Positions 1-12,820 of a stretch of DNA of 64,000 bases are shown one piece after another. Both the position numbers and the translations under genes were made by a program. This DNA comes from Pohlia nutans (Eukaryota; Streptophyta; Bryopsida; Bryales; Mniaceae), in contig CM040088.1 in the NCBI GenBank assembly GCA_022496805.1, positions 434,001 through 498,000 on the forward strand, in the 5' to 3' direction. Positions within the stretch are counted from its first letter, which is position 1. Each line of letters begins with the position of its first letter. The notes below the pieces were generated by a model. That model was given only the letters and a program-made list of their open reading frames with translations. It ran no database searches and had not been told where the DNA came from.

Positions 1-87
1 TGGCATGGAATCATGGCGGGCATGCGATCAGAGACGTACCGAGAGCTCACGAGATTCTTTCTGAGACGGTGGAGCAGGACCGAGGCA

Positions 88-3000
88 ATGGAGACCGCTG
101 ATACTCTTTTTGTGAATGCGACGATCTGGACTGGAGATGCGAGGCAGCCGTGGGCGCAGTGGATGGCAGTTGCCGATGGCCGAATCTTGAGCCTCGGCCA
201 CTCTTCTGAGATGCAGCAGGTGCCTGCCTGCAGTGGGATACATACATACATACATACATATAACTGTGCAGTGGGCCTCACTACCGTTACGTATGATTGT
301 GGTTTCCGGTGTGTTACAGTGCGTAGAATTCTTGAATGTAATTCCGTAAGTTCTGTAGGAGAAGTCTGTGTACTTATGAATCGTTCTTCGTCCAGACAAC
401 ACAGGTGATGGCAATTGGTCCTTATACAAAGATTGTGGACTTGGAGGGCAAATTTGTCACCCCCGGGCTCATTGATTCGCATGTCCACTTTATCAGTGGA
501 GGCCTCCAGGTGTGCATGCATGCGTCTGCACTATTTGGATGTGGTGCGCTGTGATGATCTTTTGTTTGAGCTTCAGAACATTTGGCTACGGTAGAAAGTT
601 ATATAGGGTATGATTGGGGACTCGACGCATTCGATTTACATTAAGCTCATTCTCATGAAGTCCACATACTACTATCTGCTACTAGTGAAGGCCCCGGAAT
701 CTCGGGCACATGAAGTTGAATTCTGACCCTAATTTGTGTGCGATTGCAAAGGATAGCTTACTTATGTTCAGCTTGGAACTGCTCACAGCCGTGCTGAATT
801 TACAAGTACACTCAAGCTTGGTGCTGAAGGTGATCATCTCATTTGGGCTCAGCTTGTGTTAATTCTACAGACATGAAAATGTGTAGTGAGAAGTATTCCT
901 TGTATATCGTCTGGTGGTAGTGGTAGCTTCAGAGTAGCACAAGCGCAATTGAGCAACCAGCTAGGTTACTCCCTCTGTTCCAGATTGATTACAGTCCCAT
1001 TTGAGCTGATGCAGCGTAATCTAGGAAAAAACGTCATACTGGACAGTCATTCTGGAACAGAGGGAGTACAAGGTTGGACCGGTAGAGAATGTTCTAACGG
1101 AATGAAGCTCGGTCTCTGTATTCGGGCTCACTGCGGTGAAATTATTTTTTTAACAGGTGTGCAGAAAGGGAAATGGATAATCGGAGTTAATTGGAATCAT
1201 GAAAACTTGGGTGGAGAGATGCCCGACGCTGCTTGGATTGATGCTCCTAACCACCCTGTGAGTTCTTAAACCAATTCACCACGATGTGGGTGTGTGAATT
1301 AGGGTGGACTCTGCATTTTGCTGCTAGAGTGATTGGAGGTGCTTTCTATCATAATGCGTAACTTTAAGGCGATTGATTCTAAGTCCTTGCTGACAGCTGC
1401 TGTAAGTTTGGGATGCATATCAATTGAACAGAATCACATTACTTCGAAGGGATAGACTCTGCGTAATTATTGTGATGATGTACCACTTCGGAGCGAAGTG
1501 AAGGCTCAGTGTTGTGATCAAGGTGACACTAGCCATAATCATTGTATGCTCACGATCGCCAGCCAGCCAACAACATTTCGAGATGCTAAACATCTGGTAT
1601 GGCAGGTTGTTGCATGTCGACTAGATGGGCATACGTGTGTTGTCAACTCCGTGGCGTTGGCGTTAGCAGGCATTCATCACGACACACCAGAACCCCCAGG
1701 AGGCATCATTGTAAAGGATCACAAAGGAGGTATAATCTCAAAATTGAAGCTGAAGTGCATAGTTCAGATGACAAGGTCTACCAAATTTCGTAAACTTTTC
1801 TGCGTCTTTGGGATTCCATAGTTGTCCTGTTGCCATGGTTAATTTTGTGTCTATGGTCGACTTGACGCACCTGCTCAGCAATGTATTGTTTTCTGTAGAT
1901 CCAACAGGGCTGTTGGTCGATTCGGCATTGACATACGTGCAAAAGTGTATTCCACAACCATCGGTAGAGGAAAGGAGGTCTGCATATATTAGGGCGAGCG
2001 AACTGGCATTGAGTAATGGGGTGACCTCTGTTGTCGATTTTGGAAGGCTCACACCGATGGGACCACCTGAGCAACCTTGGGATGATCTTAACGGTACCAC
2101 AATCTCCTCTGATTGTCATAGTTATTCTTGTATTGCACGATGTCTTGTCTATATCATTTGACTAAGCTTGTAGCTACAGTTTTATATCAAATTGTGTAGG
2201 TTTTGAGTCATCTGCAATTCTTTCCAAGCACAAGAGGTTTGAATGTCAGAGCGCGTTGAAGTTCTAAAGAGGAGTAATGGCATCCAGAATCATCAATTTT
2301 AAATCTTCAATCCTTCTGGACTCATAAAAAGTGAATACCTGTCACCACCAGATACCATCAATTTCTTTGTGTGGGACATCATAGCTAAGTACTCTTTATC
2401 TTCTTCAGATGTCTACTTGTGGGCTGATGCGGTTGGGCTCATGAGAGTGAGAGTGATTGCCTTCTATCCCCTTGAGATCTGGCCCACAGTTGCGGTATGT
2501 ATCCAAAATGGAGCTTGCTACTTTCATGTGCATAGATGTAATCTTACCGGCCAATCTGATGATCACTGAATAAGTGTGATACTGGTATTGAACGAATTGC
2601 TTACGAAGAGACATTTGTTGTTGAGAAGAGACATGGAAGCCAACTCAGTATGGCTGTGGGCTTGATATATGCAGGCTTTTGTGAAGCAAAGGGGTCTCGA
2701 TGTTAGTCAATGGTTACGAGTGGGTGGTGTGAAAGCCTATGCTGATGGAAGTTTGGGCTCAGGGACTGCTCTTTTCCACCAGGTAAACAAACGTACGACT
2801 CACCTTATGGCTCCCCTCGATGTATTCACATATCAGAAAACACTTTCAAGATTTTTGTCATCGGGGGTGCAAATGAAGGAAAACGAGCCGACCGTGCACA
2901 CTTAGGAAGTCCTTAGCGGAGTCCTTAATGGCACATTCTATCCAAAATATTGGATAATTCATCCAACATAGTCATTAATTCATCCAAAATAGTCCTTAAT

Positions 3001-5318
3001 CAAGGACTAATAAGGACTGATGACAAAGACATAATTGTCCTTTTTATACTTATAATATTCAAAAAATCTTCTTGTTTTTTAATATATGATACATCTATAA
3101 GTATAGAACATTGGACTATAATCTTTTTTAGTAGTTTATATATTTTTCTCACTTGTTATGATGAAGATTTTCCAAAAAAAGCACTGATGATGTCCTTAGA
3201 TGACGTCCTTAGTGGATCGTTTTACCTCGTTTGGACCCTCGGAAGTTATATTTCTAACACTCATACCCAACGATCTACTTTGCCTGCTAGCATATCTGAC
3301 CTTTGAGTTCCGGGCTTGTAGGCCTATGCAGATAATAAGAATAACTTTGGTTTACAAGTGGCTGATCCCAACTGGTTACTTGAGGCTGCCTTAAGCGCTG
3401 ATGAGGCTAATCTTCAGGTGCGAATGCTAATCAAATCTTTGGCAAGCAAATTTGTAGCTTCTAGCTTGAATGTTTGGTTCGATTGATTATGCAAAACTGT
3501 ACGTTAGATCACACGACTGGAACTGGGGCCTAGTGTTGTGACAGCAATGAGTTTTTGAGTGTAGATTGCAGTGCATGCTATCGGGGATGCTGCAAACGAC
3601 CGAGTTCTTTCCGTTTATGAGGCCGTAAAGTCCAGAAATGGGCCTCGTGACCGACGACTTAGGGTGAATGCTTGACCTATGCGAAGTTCTTTTGACTCCT
3701 AGATTTTGACTGCACAGCTTGTGATGGTAGTCCTTGTACGTACCTCCTGTCCACGGGGGGGTCACTCCATAGTCAAGTTGAACACCACGTGCGAGACAAG
3801 TTTGCTACCCCTATATTATATGGCATAGATAATTTTAAATTTTATGATATTTTTTCTACATATACATAATCATTGATAACAACTTTTGTATATTTTTTTG
3901 AAATTTTTAGCCAAATTAATTTTTTATAGTAATTGTTTTAGTTCAATTCTGCGTCATTCTAGTTAGAAACGGTATGTTTTATTAAAAAAACAGATCATGA
4001 GATTTGGTTATGAATTTTTAGTATGTAATAGATATTGTGTATATCTACTCATGAAAAAAAATTGATAAAATTTTGATCCATTTTTGTGATGCAACTTAGA
4101 AAAAGTAGATTTTTTTGTCTCGCACGTGGTGTTCTACTTGACAATGGAGTGACCTCCCCAGGCTCCTGTCACTTTTGACATCTAAATGTTATCCACAAGT
4201 TATCCCAAACCTGTATATCAAGGTATACTGACAAAAATTCCAATATGCCATTGATGATGTGGGCTGTGGACGAGTATTTAAGGCACTTGTGTATGTTGGA
4301 TCCTGTCTGAAAGGGTGCCTTCTTGCCTTTGGGTTGGTGTGTGCTGGTTGGATGAAGATGGAACACGCTCAACATCTGTCACCCGATGCTCCAGAACGAT
4401 TCGGAAGAGAGAATATAATTGCATCGATGCAGGTACTGTACTCCTGAGCGTTTCTTCGCCCTCTACTCATGCTATCTTTGTCCTTTTGCTAATGCCCTCA
4501 ACTTATGTATCTTTTTTTTCTTTTTCTTGCTTGTACTGCAAGAGCACAGCACGCAGATTAGTTTACTGTATGAGCCTGCTGGGGCTTCCTTAAGAAGCTT
4601 TCATGTTTTTCTATGTGATCAGACATCCCTGTCACTTTGTCGATTGAGTAAAGTTGATGGTCAAATGTAAGATAGCACCGCTTGCACCGTGTTTTCAACC
4701 ACGGACCTTTGTAATTGGCAGCTGAGGTAGCATTTTCGTAGTTGAGAATACTTACTAACTGCTGCTCAAATCACCTGAGGAAACATCACAATTTTGTTCA
4801 CATTTTTTGACAGCCTGATCACCTGCGGGACGACGCACTGTATGTTGCAAGAAAGTTAGGAGAGGAAAGGGCAGCGCGGGGTTCCTTCCTCATAAAATCA
4901 CTTTTAAACAATGGAACAGTGCTTGCGCTTGGTTCAGACTGGATAGTAAGTTTAACATGCCTCTATATTGCTGTTGCAATTTGCTGTGAAAAGGAAAAAG
5001 CTTGCAGGAAGTCCATTATCGGAACATTTTAAGATCAGTTTTTATGATTATAATTAGTGTGTATGCACACTGAAGTTAGTGTTCATAATGTGTACTAGCT
5101 GCAACCTTAGTTCTGCTGCTCACGACTGTTGTAATTTCCATAACGATAAACGTAACCAAACTAATAGCTTCTCATTCGGTCTGCTTGTTAATCTGATGAC
5201 AGGTAGCCCCGCTAGAACCATTGTTAGGAATTCAGGCAGCGACTACACGAATTCCACATGGCCAGAGCGAATCCTGGAATCCAGAGGAATCAATATCTAG
5301 GGAGGCTGCACTCAAAGG
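88..5318 (+). CDS. LAF3-like amidohydrolase gene, 3' incomplete and probably decaying
   Basis: Metal-dependent amidohydrolase of the YtcJ/LAF3 type (in Arabidopsis LAF3 acts in far-red light signalling). Twelve exons are readable: 88-219, 396-509, 1165-1257, ~1606-1729, 1899-2093, 2409-2494, 2675-2782, 3322-3417, 3565-3663, 4358-4432, 4814-4945, 5203-5318. Seen in order: LIDSHVHF (metal-binding HxH), DGH, GGVKAYADGSLGS, AVHAIGD, EHAQHL and LALGSDW, all family hallmarks. The start may be 88 or the in-frame ATG at 13. Odd points: about 30 residues expected between exons 2 and 3 were not found; the usual GGGWN..WGG reads GVNWN..LGG; exon 4 either loses a conserved VW or uses a non-AG acceptor; the C-terminal exon (ADFVVL region) is absent before or after the LINE. 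Family identity is firm; function is doubtful. Introns carry at least three MITEs. Confidence 0.82.
969..1066. mobile_element. Stowaway-like MITE (98 bp)
   Basis: Termini CTCCCTCTGTTCCAG and CTGGAACAGAGGGAG form an inverted repeat, flanked by TA at 967-968 and 1067-1068. CTCCCTC termini with a TA duplication are the Stowaway/Tc1-mariner hallmark. It lies in intron 2 of the amidohydrolase gene, where an expected exon is missing. Confidence 0.8.
2865..3238. mobile_element. TIR element in intron 7 of the amidohydrolase gene
   Basis: The left end GGGTGCAAATGAAGGAAAAC pairs imperfectly with the right end, whose complement reads GGGTCCAAACGAGGTAAAAC. The interior is AT-rich with repeated AGTCCTTA and CATCCAA motifs. 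No coding capacity is seen. Non-autonomous element of unassigned superfamily. Confidence 0.55.
3756..4159. mobile_element. MITE with ~42-bp terminal inverted repeats
   Basis: The left end reads GGTCACTCCATAGTCAAG, then AACACCACGTGCGAGACA. The right end is the near-perfect complement (TGTCTCGCACGTGGTGTT ... GGAGTGACC). The ~300-bp interior is very AT-rich and non-coding. It sits in intron 9 of the amidohydrolase gene. Long TIRs would fit a Mutator-like MITE, but a clean target duplication is not visible. Confidence 0.7.
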
Positions 5319-6398
5319 GTAAATTTGAAGCCGCTTTTGTTGACACTGCACTACATATTGAGATCGAGCTCTTCATTGTTTTTTTCTTACTGCCACACCA
5401 AATACAACTTAAGAGCATTCCAACCCAAACGTCCACATTAAGTGGAGCCACAAAATGGACCGAAATATTTGTGGTAGAGTGGAGACTGACAGGGTGACGT
5501 GAATGGCTCAGGTACACATGGGGCAGTGCGTATGCATGTTTTCGTGATGCGCAATTGGGTACCTTGTGGCCCTCCAAATTTGCAGACTTTGTGGTGTTCT
5601 CAGACAATCTTTTAACGCACACTGCGTCCACGAACCCAGTGGTGTTGGCTACCTTTGTTGCTGGAGTGCGCGTGTATCCTGCTAGCTGAGTGTACAGGAG
5701 ACGATTGCAAGCGTTACCATTACTGGTAGCTGTTTTTTTTTGGGTCAGATATGGTGCGTGGAGGCTAGATACAGTCATCCTAGTTTCTGGCTCATTCATT
5801 CAAAATCATGGATCTTTCCACTGCAGCATGTTATATGATACTTGTACGATTCAACTTAGAGAAAGCTATGTGCTGCTTGAGCATTTGTTAGTGCCCACTT
5901 TGTCCGCAACTGGTATTGATATCATGTCCAGGTGCTGCATTTTAGGCGAATAGCTTACCATAATGCGGTATCGTGAAAGCATCAGATCTCAAATTATGTG
6001 GTATAGGTCGTTTGGGGTATATTTCCAGGTTGACAGGCGTTAACCCTTGAGGGGTCAGCTAACCCAAAAACGGTCACTAAGAACTAGAGTATTTTGTTGA
6101 ATGACTTCAGATCTGCATGGAGTTTGGTTTTGGTGTCAATGGAATAGATTTTTGTACTCAAATGCATTCGCTGCAGAAGAACATGAAATCATTCGGACTC
6201 CGTGAGGTGCCTTGAAATATGGTGAGAATACTAAAGAAATGCATAGACCAGAGCTAGACGTACATGACTCAGACACAACAAAGCAGAGGCAAAATGCACC
6301 CGGAGTCCTAGAGGGTGAAGTTAAGGAGGCGAGAATGAGATGAGCATGGGAGATTCGCACGGAGTGGACAGCGTTTCCAAACATCTGAAAGAGCAAAG
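5319..6398. other. Gap between the amidohydrolase exons and the LINE
   Basis: No convincing exon. The terminal exon of the amidohydrolase was looked for and not found. A possible MITE end (AAGAGCATTCCAACCCAAAC) starts at 5412, and an isolated TTAACCCTTGAGGGG motif lies near 6040. The 5' boundary of the LINE is probably in this stretch but cannot be placed. Confidence 0.4.
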
Positions 6399-6758
6399 TT
6401 GGACGACACGAAGCATTGGAACAACGCAGTGTGGTTGTACCAGTGGCTCAACGTGGAGGCAGACACGGCCCATTGTGTGCTAATGGTGTTTATTCCGATA
6501 GTGGCGAGAAACGTTCCGTTAGCCAAGCCTGATCAATTCAAGTGGGTGAAATTGGACGAATCTCTGATCTCAGCACTCATGGTTACACCGGAGCTTGGCC
6601 GCATCTTGGCCATGAATCATCTCACAGAGATTACCCTCCGCCAGGTAGTAGGAGACTCCATTTTCTCGAAGGATTCTTCCCCATCTCCGCCGCTGCTTAA
6701 GAAAACTAGAGCCCATGGCCAGTTTCAGCAGGGGACACCAGGAGAATCGACGTCATGA
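6399..6758 (+). CDS. LINE ORF1 C-terminal remnant
   Basis: An open frame of 119 codons ends in the TGA that overlaps the ORF2 ATG. The sequence (KWVKLDESLISALMVTPELG, then a Ser/Pro/Lys-rich tail) has no motif I recognise. Position and the ATGA overlap are what identify it. The 5' part of ORF1 is missing or degenerate, since a stop precedes 6399. Confidence 0.5.
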   Translation: MDDTKHWNNAVWLYQWLNVEADTAHCVLMVFIPIVARNVPLAKPDQFKWVKLDESLISALMVTPELGRILAMNHLTEITLRQVVGDSIFSKDSSPSPPLLKKTRAHGQFQQGTPGESTS

Positions 6759-9700
6759 CAGTCCAACAATTAATACTAGCCTCCCAGAACATCAGGAGGT
6801 TAGGCCGTGGTGTCTATGGAGTGCGGAAACGGAAGGAGTTCAAAGATTTTCTCACTAAAGCAATACCGCAACCGAATGTCATTCTATTACAGGAGCATCA
6901 TTTTGGGATGGAGGAGTGCTTGCGGGACACTCACAGTTTAGATTTCAAAGGGGGTACTTCCCTTTGGAACAACGCACTTTACTCTGTGGAGGGTGCGCGT
7001 TTTTCAGCGGGGACGGGGATAATCTTAGGCAAGCAATTAGCTCCTCTTCTAATAGATTCAGGGGTGATCTTGGAAGGACGAGCTCAATTTTCCATTCTTC
7101 ACATTGGCCCCATGAAGATAGGGATCTTAAATATATACGCCCACAACCATACGGCAGCTAGGGCTCAATTTTGGACCTCACTGTCCCAGTTTTCGTTTCC
7201 AGAAGCTCATTGGATCGTCGCTGGCGATTTTAATATGACGGAGTCCGAAGATGATCGGAGCCCGGACTATTTAGAGAAGGCTATGGGATCCCGAGAACAA
7301 GCAGCTCGGAATGACTTCGCTTTAACTCTAGGCATCAGCGACGTACATCATCTTGACGACTTCAGAAAAATCAGTTCCAAGCAGTATACATGGATTCGAC
7401 TGAACCCCTCTCCAAAATGGTCAAGACTCGATAGGTTTTACATCAATTCTAAGCTTCAAGAATGCGGAGGGAAACAAGGCATTTGGCAACAAATGGCCCA
7501 TTTATCCGATCATTCGGCCATTTTTCTCTTGATCAATCTCTCACAGATCAGATCAAGCCCAGGACCGCCTCGTTTTAATTTCAGTCTTCTCAAAGAAGAA
7601 GTTTCCAAGGAAACTCATCTAAGGGTCTGGGAGGATGCTGTCTCCGATCACGAAGGAGAGACCAGATCGATACAGGTGGCCAAAGCTCTTGAGGCCCTGA
7701 TGCAAGAAAATATTCGCCTCACTCGGGAGAGAAAGAAGATTGGCAGAGAAACATACCAGGCTCAGTTCCAGGAAGTGCGAGAAGCGGAGGAACTGATAGC
7801 AGCTGACTGGAACGATCTTGGTGCTTGGGAACGACTGAACTTGGCTCAAGAAAAGCTAGAAGAAGTTAGGATGGAGAAGATAGAGCGCAAGAAGAATTTT
7901 GCGGGCGCTCTATGGGCCAAGTTCGGAGACAAATGCTCGAAAGAATTCTTCGACTTTCACAAGGCGGTTCGACTGAAGACAGTCATCCGGGAGCTTCAAG
8001 ATGGTCCGCGCTCTCTCAAGTCTCCTGAGGACATTTCAGCTCATGTTCACTCTTTCTACAAGGAGCTTTACAGGTTTGATGCCTTAACGGAAATTAATGT
8101 GAGAGCCAGGACAACTTGTCTTAAGAACATTCCTCACCTGGTCACTCCGGAACAAAACAAGGAGCTGCTCCGACCATTCTCACAGCAGGAGTTCGAGCAG
8201 GCCCTGAAACAACTTCCACCAGGGAAAGTTGCAGGCAGGGACGGCATTCCCACTGAGGTACTCAAGATTTTATAGCCTGAAATTGGATCCCTCATCCAGT
8301 TGCAGTTAGAAGAAGTTATGGACAAGAAGGCTATTCACCCCTCTCTTAACAGTGGCCTTCAATCATTGATCCCAAAAGGAGGGTGTAAGTCCAACCTGGG
8401 AAACTACCGTCCCATCTCAGTTCTTACCGCCACCTATAAGCTCATGGCAAAGGTTATGGCAAATAGGATGCAGGATAATTTGCCATTTTGGATAAAGCCT
8501 TCGCAGACAGGCTTCGTTAAGAATCGTTTCATCCTAGATAACGTTTTCTTGGCGTATGAAGCCATGGAGTGGGCACAAGAGTCGAATCAAGATTTAATTC
8601 TTCTTATGATCGACTTCGAAAAGGCCTACGATAGAATCAATTGGACCTTTCTACAAGAGGCAATGCACAAGCTAGGTTTCTGCCAGGAGTGGATTGGAAG
8701 AACAGCAGCTTTTTACGAGAGAGCCAAATCAACAGTTCTGATTAATGGGACCCAGACAGAAGAATTCGAAATCCAGAGAGGAGTGAGGCAGGGCTGCCCC
8801 ATGGCGCCCTACCTCTTTCTCTTCGCTCAAGATGCTCTCGGTTATATGTTGGCGGACCCTGAGTATGCTATTGAAGGTCTCAGATTACCAGATTCCTCCA
8901 TTCTGCGGGAAGCTTTCTTTGCAGACGATTCTGCAATCTACCTCAAGGGCACAAAGGAGAACATGGAGCGAGCTTTCAAGGTATTAGACCTCTTTTGTGC
9001 TGGAAGCGGAGCACGTATGAACTTGACCAAAAGTACTGCGATTTGGTGTTCTCAGACCCCTCGGAACTGGTCTTTCGGAGAGGACAGAGGCTTGAAATGG
9101 TTGGCTCCAGGAACCACCACTCTCAACCTCGGGTTTCCCATTGGCTTTGGAATGTCACAGCGAGAGAAAAATTCCAAAGTCTTGATCCAAATTCGTAACA
9201 AATTGGCTCAGTGGGACAACCGTAAGTTATCCATGGCGGCCAGGATATTGATTTCGAACCAAGTAATCCTTGCATCAATATGGTATATCGCCAGTGGGGC
9301 GGATCTTGCCAAGACTGTTCTACACAAGGCCCGCGCAATGGTTCGTAACTTTATTTGGAGTGGCGACGCTAAGAAGAACGCAAGAGCAAGAGTAAGATGG
9401 GATTCGGCGGTGCTTCCCACAGTCCATGGTGGCATAAAAAATTTCGACCCATTTGCGCAGGCATCAGCACTTTTGGCGAAAATGATCACGAGAGGCATGG
9501 AGCCGGGTCCGGAACCATGGAAGATTCTGCTCCAGCATCGAGTTAAACAGCTAAAAATTAAAAACCAGGGAGACTGGGGCCTTGACGCAGAATGGCTCCT
9601 CACGGGACAGCGCATTTGCGATCAGGGAAGTCCACTTTGGCGCGGAGTGTGGGCTTCTTGGCTTGAGGTGAGGCCGGGAATTAAGAAGTCTGTTCCCACT

Positions 9701-12080
9701 AATCAAGAAGAAGCTCATAGACAGACTATTTTCTTGAACCCGTTCCTCTGTAACGCTGATCTAACCGAATGGGGAGATGACGAAGATCCCAAGGCTGGTA
9801 TCCTTAGAAGGTGGTCTACCAAAGGAATTCACAAGCTGAAACACCTCTGGGACTCTTCTAGAAACGAATGGATTGACACTCAGGACTTATTTGCCATCAC
9901 TAGATCGAGGAATCTCGCGGCTATCCGGAAGGAGATCATACAATCAGTCCCATGGAGTATGTCACAGCTTTACCCTCCCAAAGTAGGAGACTGGTACCTT
10001 TTAGACGAACCTGAGCGGGCACTCCCAGAAGAATTCTACCACGTTATGGACATTTCTGAGCATGGCCGGCTCTCAGTTCATGTCTATCGCAGAATCGGAG
10101 GGACGGAGAGATTGGCGAAGGTCTCAAGCACGAAGCCTGTGCTTTCTGCCGACCTGGAAGCTCACTCGAGCTCGGACGGTACAGCGCTGCTCATCTGAAG
10201 GCTTCTCAACCTTTAATCCGGTTGAAGCACTAGATGAGGACAGTAAGATTTATGCCTTCCAACACGGGAAAATTTTAGACCTGGACTTGGACCCGAAGGA
10301 GTGGCATTGGCCAAAAATTGCCCACATAAAAGCTGGCAGTTTCTTCAACTATTCTACGAAGCGCGGATACAAGATAATTATGGCGAGACAGGGCAAAACT
10401 CCTCCCTTTACGACGATTCTTCGTAACAAGGGTTACTCTTTTGCACAATGCAGAAAGTTTTATACCGATTTGTGGCATCCGTGGGTTCCTAAAAAAATCG
10501 CAACTATGCTATGGCTCACGTGTCAGGGCGGTCTCCCACTCGCAGCATGGCGCACTAGGATGAACGACCCTGGGATTTGCAACCTCTGTAACCTGGGAGT
10601 ACAAGAAACACCCGAGCATACATTCTACTCTTGTCAATCGGTTTCGGGAGTATGGGACAGAGTCATAAGGACGAGAGAACTTGCACATCTCCCCACTCGC
10701 ATTAAGGGCTGGTGGGAGGCTATGACCGGGATTTATGATCCTCCAGGCAAGTTGGGACAGTCCAAGATTTTAAAGAAGGAGGCTCCGGAAATTGTCCCTG
10801 GAGCAAAACCCCCGCCTTCAACAGTGGATGAGACGCCCTGGGAAATCCTTCGCTGCAACCTAATTTGGTTCTTATGGTGCGAGAAGGTAGCGTATGACCT
10901 GCGGGATGGCGAATTTCACATTGGGATAGCACTCTTTCGTGCATGGCAAACTACAGTTCAATCAGGCATGGGGGCATGGCTCGAATTAACTAAGTATAAT
11001 GGCCAATTCAAGTCGGAGAATCAGCGTCAAAAGGAAGCCACGTTCCTGGGAACCTGGTCTTACGGCAACCTCTTTTGCTCGACGCATCAGGGTATACACT
11101 GGAACATCGTTCCACACAGAGAATTCTTGCCAAGGGATTTGGCTAACAGGTATAGGAGTTTTAGATCGGGGTTGACGCAGCCCTTAGTCCCCTGCACCCT
11201 TGACCGATTATCTGGAGAATCGCCACACTCTTTGGGACCCTCACAGAGACTTTCACACTCTCCTCACAGCCGACATTCTCCCCACACTCAGACGGCAGAG
11301 GAAGACTTAGAACGGAACGTGGAGGATATTTTGGAGAGAATTATGCTGGAATTGGCTGAAGAGATCGACGGTGAACAGAGCGAAACCCCAGGGGTTGATG
11401 CCGGGACATTTCTGCCTACGGAGGCACTCCCACAAGAGGAAGACCAGGATACAGAAGTTAAAGTTAGGAGCTTACCAGAAGACTTGCAGGATTTTGAGGA
11501 GCTGACTCGCCAGGCACAGTTCTGGGCCGCTGTTCCTCCGGGACGTGGAGCTCCCTCCCCTCCCAGCTTCGACACTGCGGTGTCGACTCCCACGTCACTC
11601 AGGCCGGGTGTGCACGCCTCTTCAACGGAGGATCCCCCTCAGCCTCAGTTTTTAAGTCCTCCGAGCCCAGAGCAGCACGCCTCCCCCCTCGGCGACGCAG
11701 CGCAAAACCTCTCTGGTTTTAGCAGGTTGGAGATAACTCTCCCTGCTCAGTCGTCGCCTTCTCAAGCTACGCGCTCCAAATTTCAGCTTCCGGCTCGTCA
11801 AGCAAGCATGGAAGACAGAGCGCAGGACAATCCCACGGCAATCGGCCGCTACGGCCCAGCTGCGATCCTCAGGCACGACCCTCCTGGTCGTCAGGATACT
11901 GGCTTTCCCAACTGGCTGGGAGGGAGCCTTCAGGACTTCAGTATTAGTCTCCACCCTCGGTCTACTCAGCGTAGGCTGACTCCTTTAGTTAGCTGCACGA
12001 GGTGCTTAGGCATTGATAGGGACTGTGAAGGTAACTGTAAGGGTTGCTTAGTTTGTTCGTATGCTTTAGAGCCAGATTAG
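6755..12080 (+). pseudogene. LINE ORF2 (endonuclease, reverse transcriptase, zf-RVT) broken by a nonsense codon and a frameshift
   Basis: It encodes the polyprotein for target-primed reverse transcription. Endonuclease motifs: LLQEHH, VAGDFNM, SRLDRFYIN, LSDHSAIF (about residues 45-260). Reverse transcriptase motifs: NYRPISVLTATYKLMAK, LLMIDFEKAYDRINW, QRGVRQGCPMAPYLF and FFADDS (motif C, near 8920). The plant-LINE block GFPIGFGMSQREK follows. zf-RVT is CNLCNLGVQETPEHTFYSC near 10580. An in-frame TAG at 8273-8275 interrupts the region before the RT core; the frame reopens unchanged after it. A frameshift between about 10090 and 10198 moves the rest to another frame. Beyond zf-RVT runs an unusual extension of roughly 400 residues, Ser/Pro/Glu-rich, ending in a cysteine cluster. 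The small number of lesions suggests a fairly young copy. Confidence 0.88.
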
Positions 12081-12410
12081 GGTTTTTCCCTTGTGTGGTC
12101 CTTGTTCTTGCTCAGTTGCAGGTTTTTTGGACTCTTTCCCCTCTTGGGGTTTTTTTCGGTTTGGATTGGTCCTTTCCGTTGGGTTTCCCTTGCCCTTCTC
12201 TGTCTTGGTGACTTTGATTGTGCTGGTCGTTTTGAGTTGCTTGGTGCGCTCTGGCCGTGAGGCTTTGTATGTTTGCGATTATTCGCCTCTGTTTAATCCC
12301 CCGGATTTCGGGTTTTCAGCAGAGTTGGACGACAACATTAAAATTCGAGTAAAGTACATTCAAACTCAAGTAATGTACTGTACTGTGCTGTACTGTACAT
12401 TCCACTTCGG

Positions 12411-12820
12411 AAGGTCTGGTTGACAGACCTGGGAAAAATCACATAGGACCTGTAGAGAAGTTTAAGAATCAAGATGTCGCACAACCCTAGAATTCCCTTT
12501 TACGTACAGTACAACCATGTCCCTTCATGCAGAAGGTAAAGCAAGCGTAACCACAAGCATTAATATAGTACAAGGCGATTTCTGAAATCTGTGCATGGAC
12601 TGAATGCTCACGTCAGGTATCACTGTCCTAACCACTGTTGAAGTTCCCAACCCAAAAAAATGAAATTAAAGCATCTGAGCATTTAAAGTGCCTCAATTCT
12701 CTACTTTCCTCTGAACACAGAACACCAGTGCTGTCATCAGCCAGATATGTATATAAACAATTCATGTGCGCGAAGTGTATATAGGTAACAAATACACTGC
12801 ACGTGCTTGAATTCCCAGAC
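12411..12820. other. Spacer between the LINE and the DWF5 copy
   Basis: No exon, RNA gene or clear repeat recognised. It would be the 3' flank of the DWF5 copy, on the minus strand. Confidence 0.4.

Larger units (their letters stand above)
6399..12410 (+). mobile_element. L1-type LINE retrotransposon, inactivated, ends uncertain
   Basis: It has the order of a plant L1 element: a remnant of ORF1, then a long ORF2 with AP-endonuclease, reverse transcriptase and zf-RVT domains, then a T-rich 3' region (12081-12410). The ORF1 stop and ORF2 start overlap as ATGA at 6755-6758. No poly(A) tail or target duplication was recognised, so both ends are approximate. It lies between the broken amidohydrolase gene and the broken DWF5 copy. 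Confidence 0.85.

Noticed and set aside
10720..11954. Minus-strand frames across the LINE 3' domain
   Set aside because: Shadows of the long plus-strand frame.
12361..12400. TACTGTACTG repeats as a LINE tail
   Set aside because: Short and not a recognised LINE terminus. The 3' end cannot be fixed from one copy.
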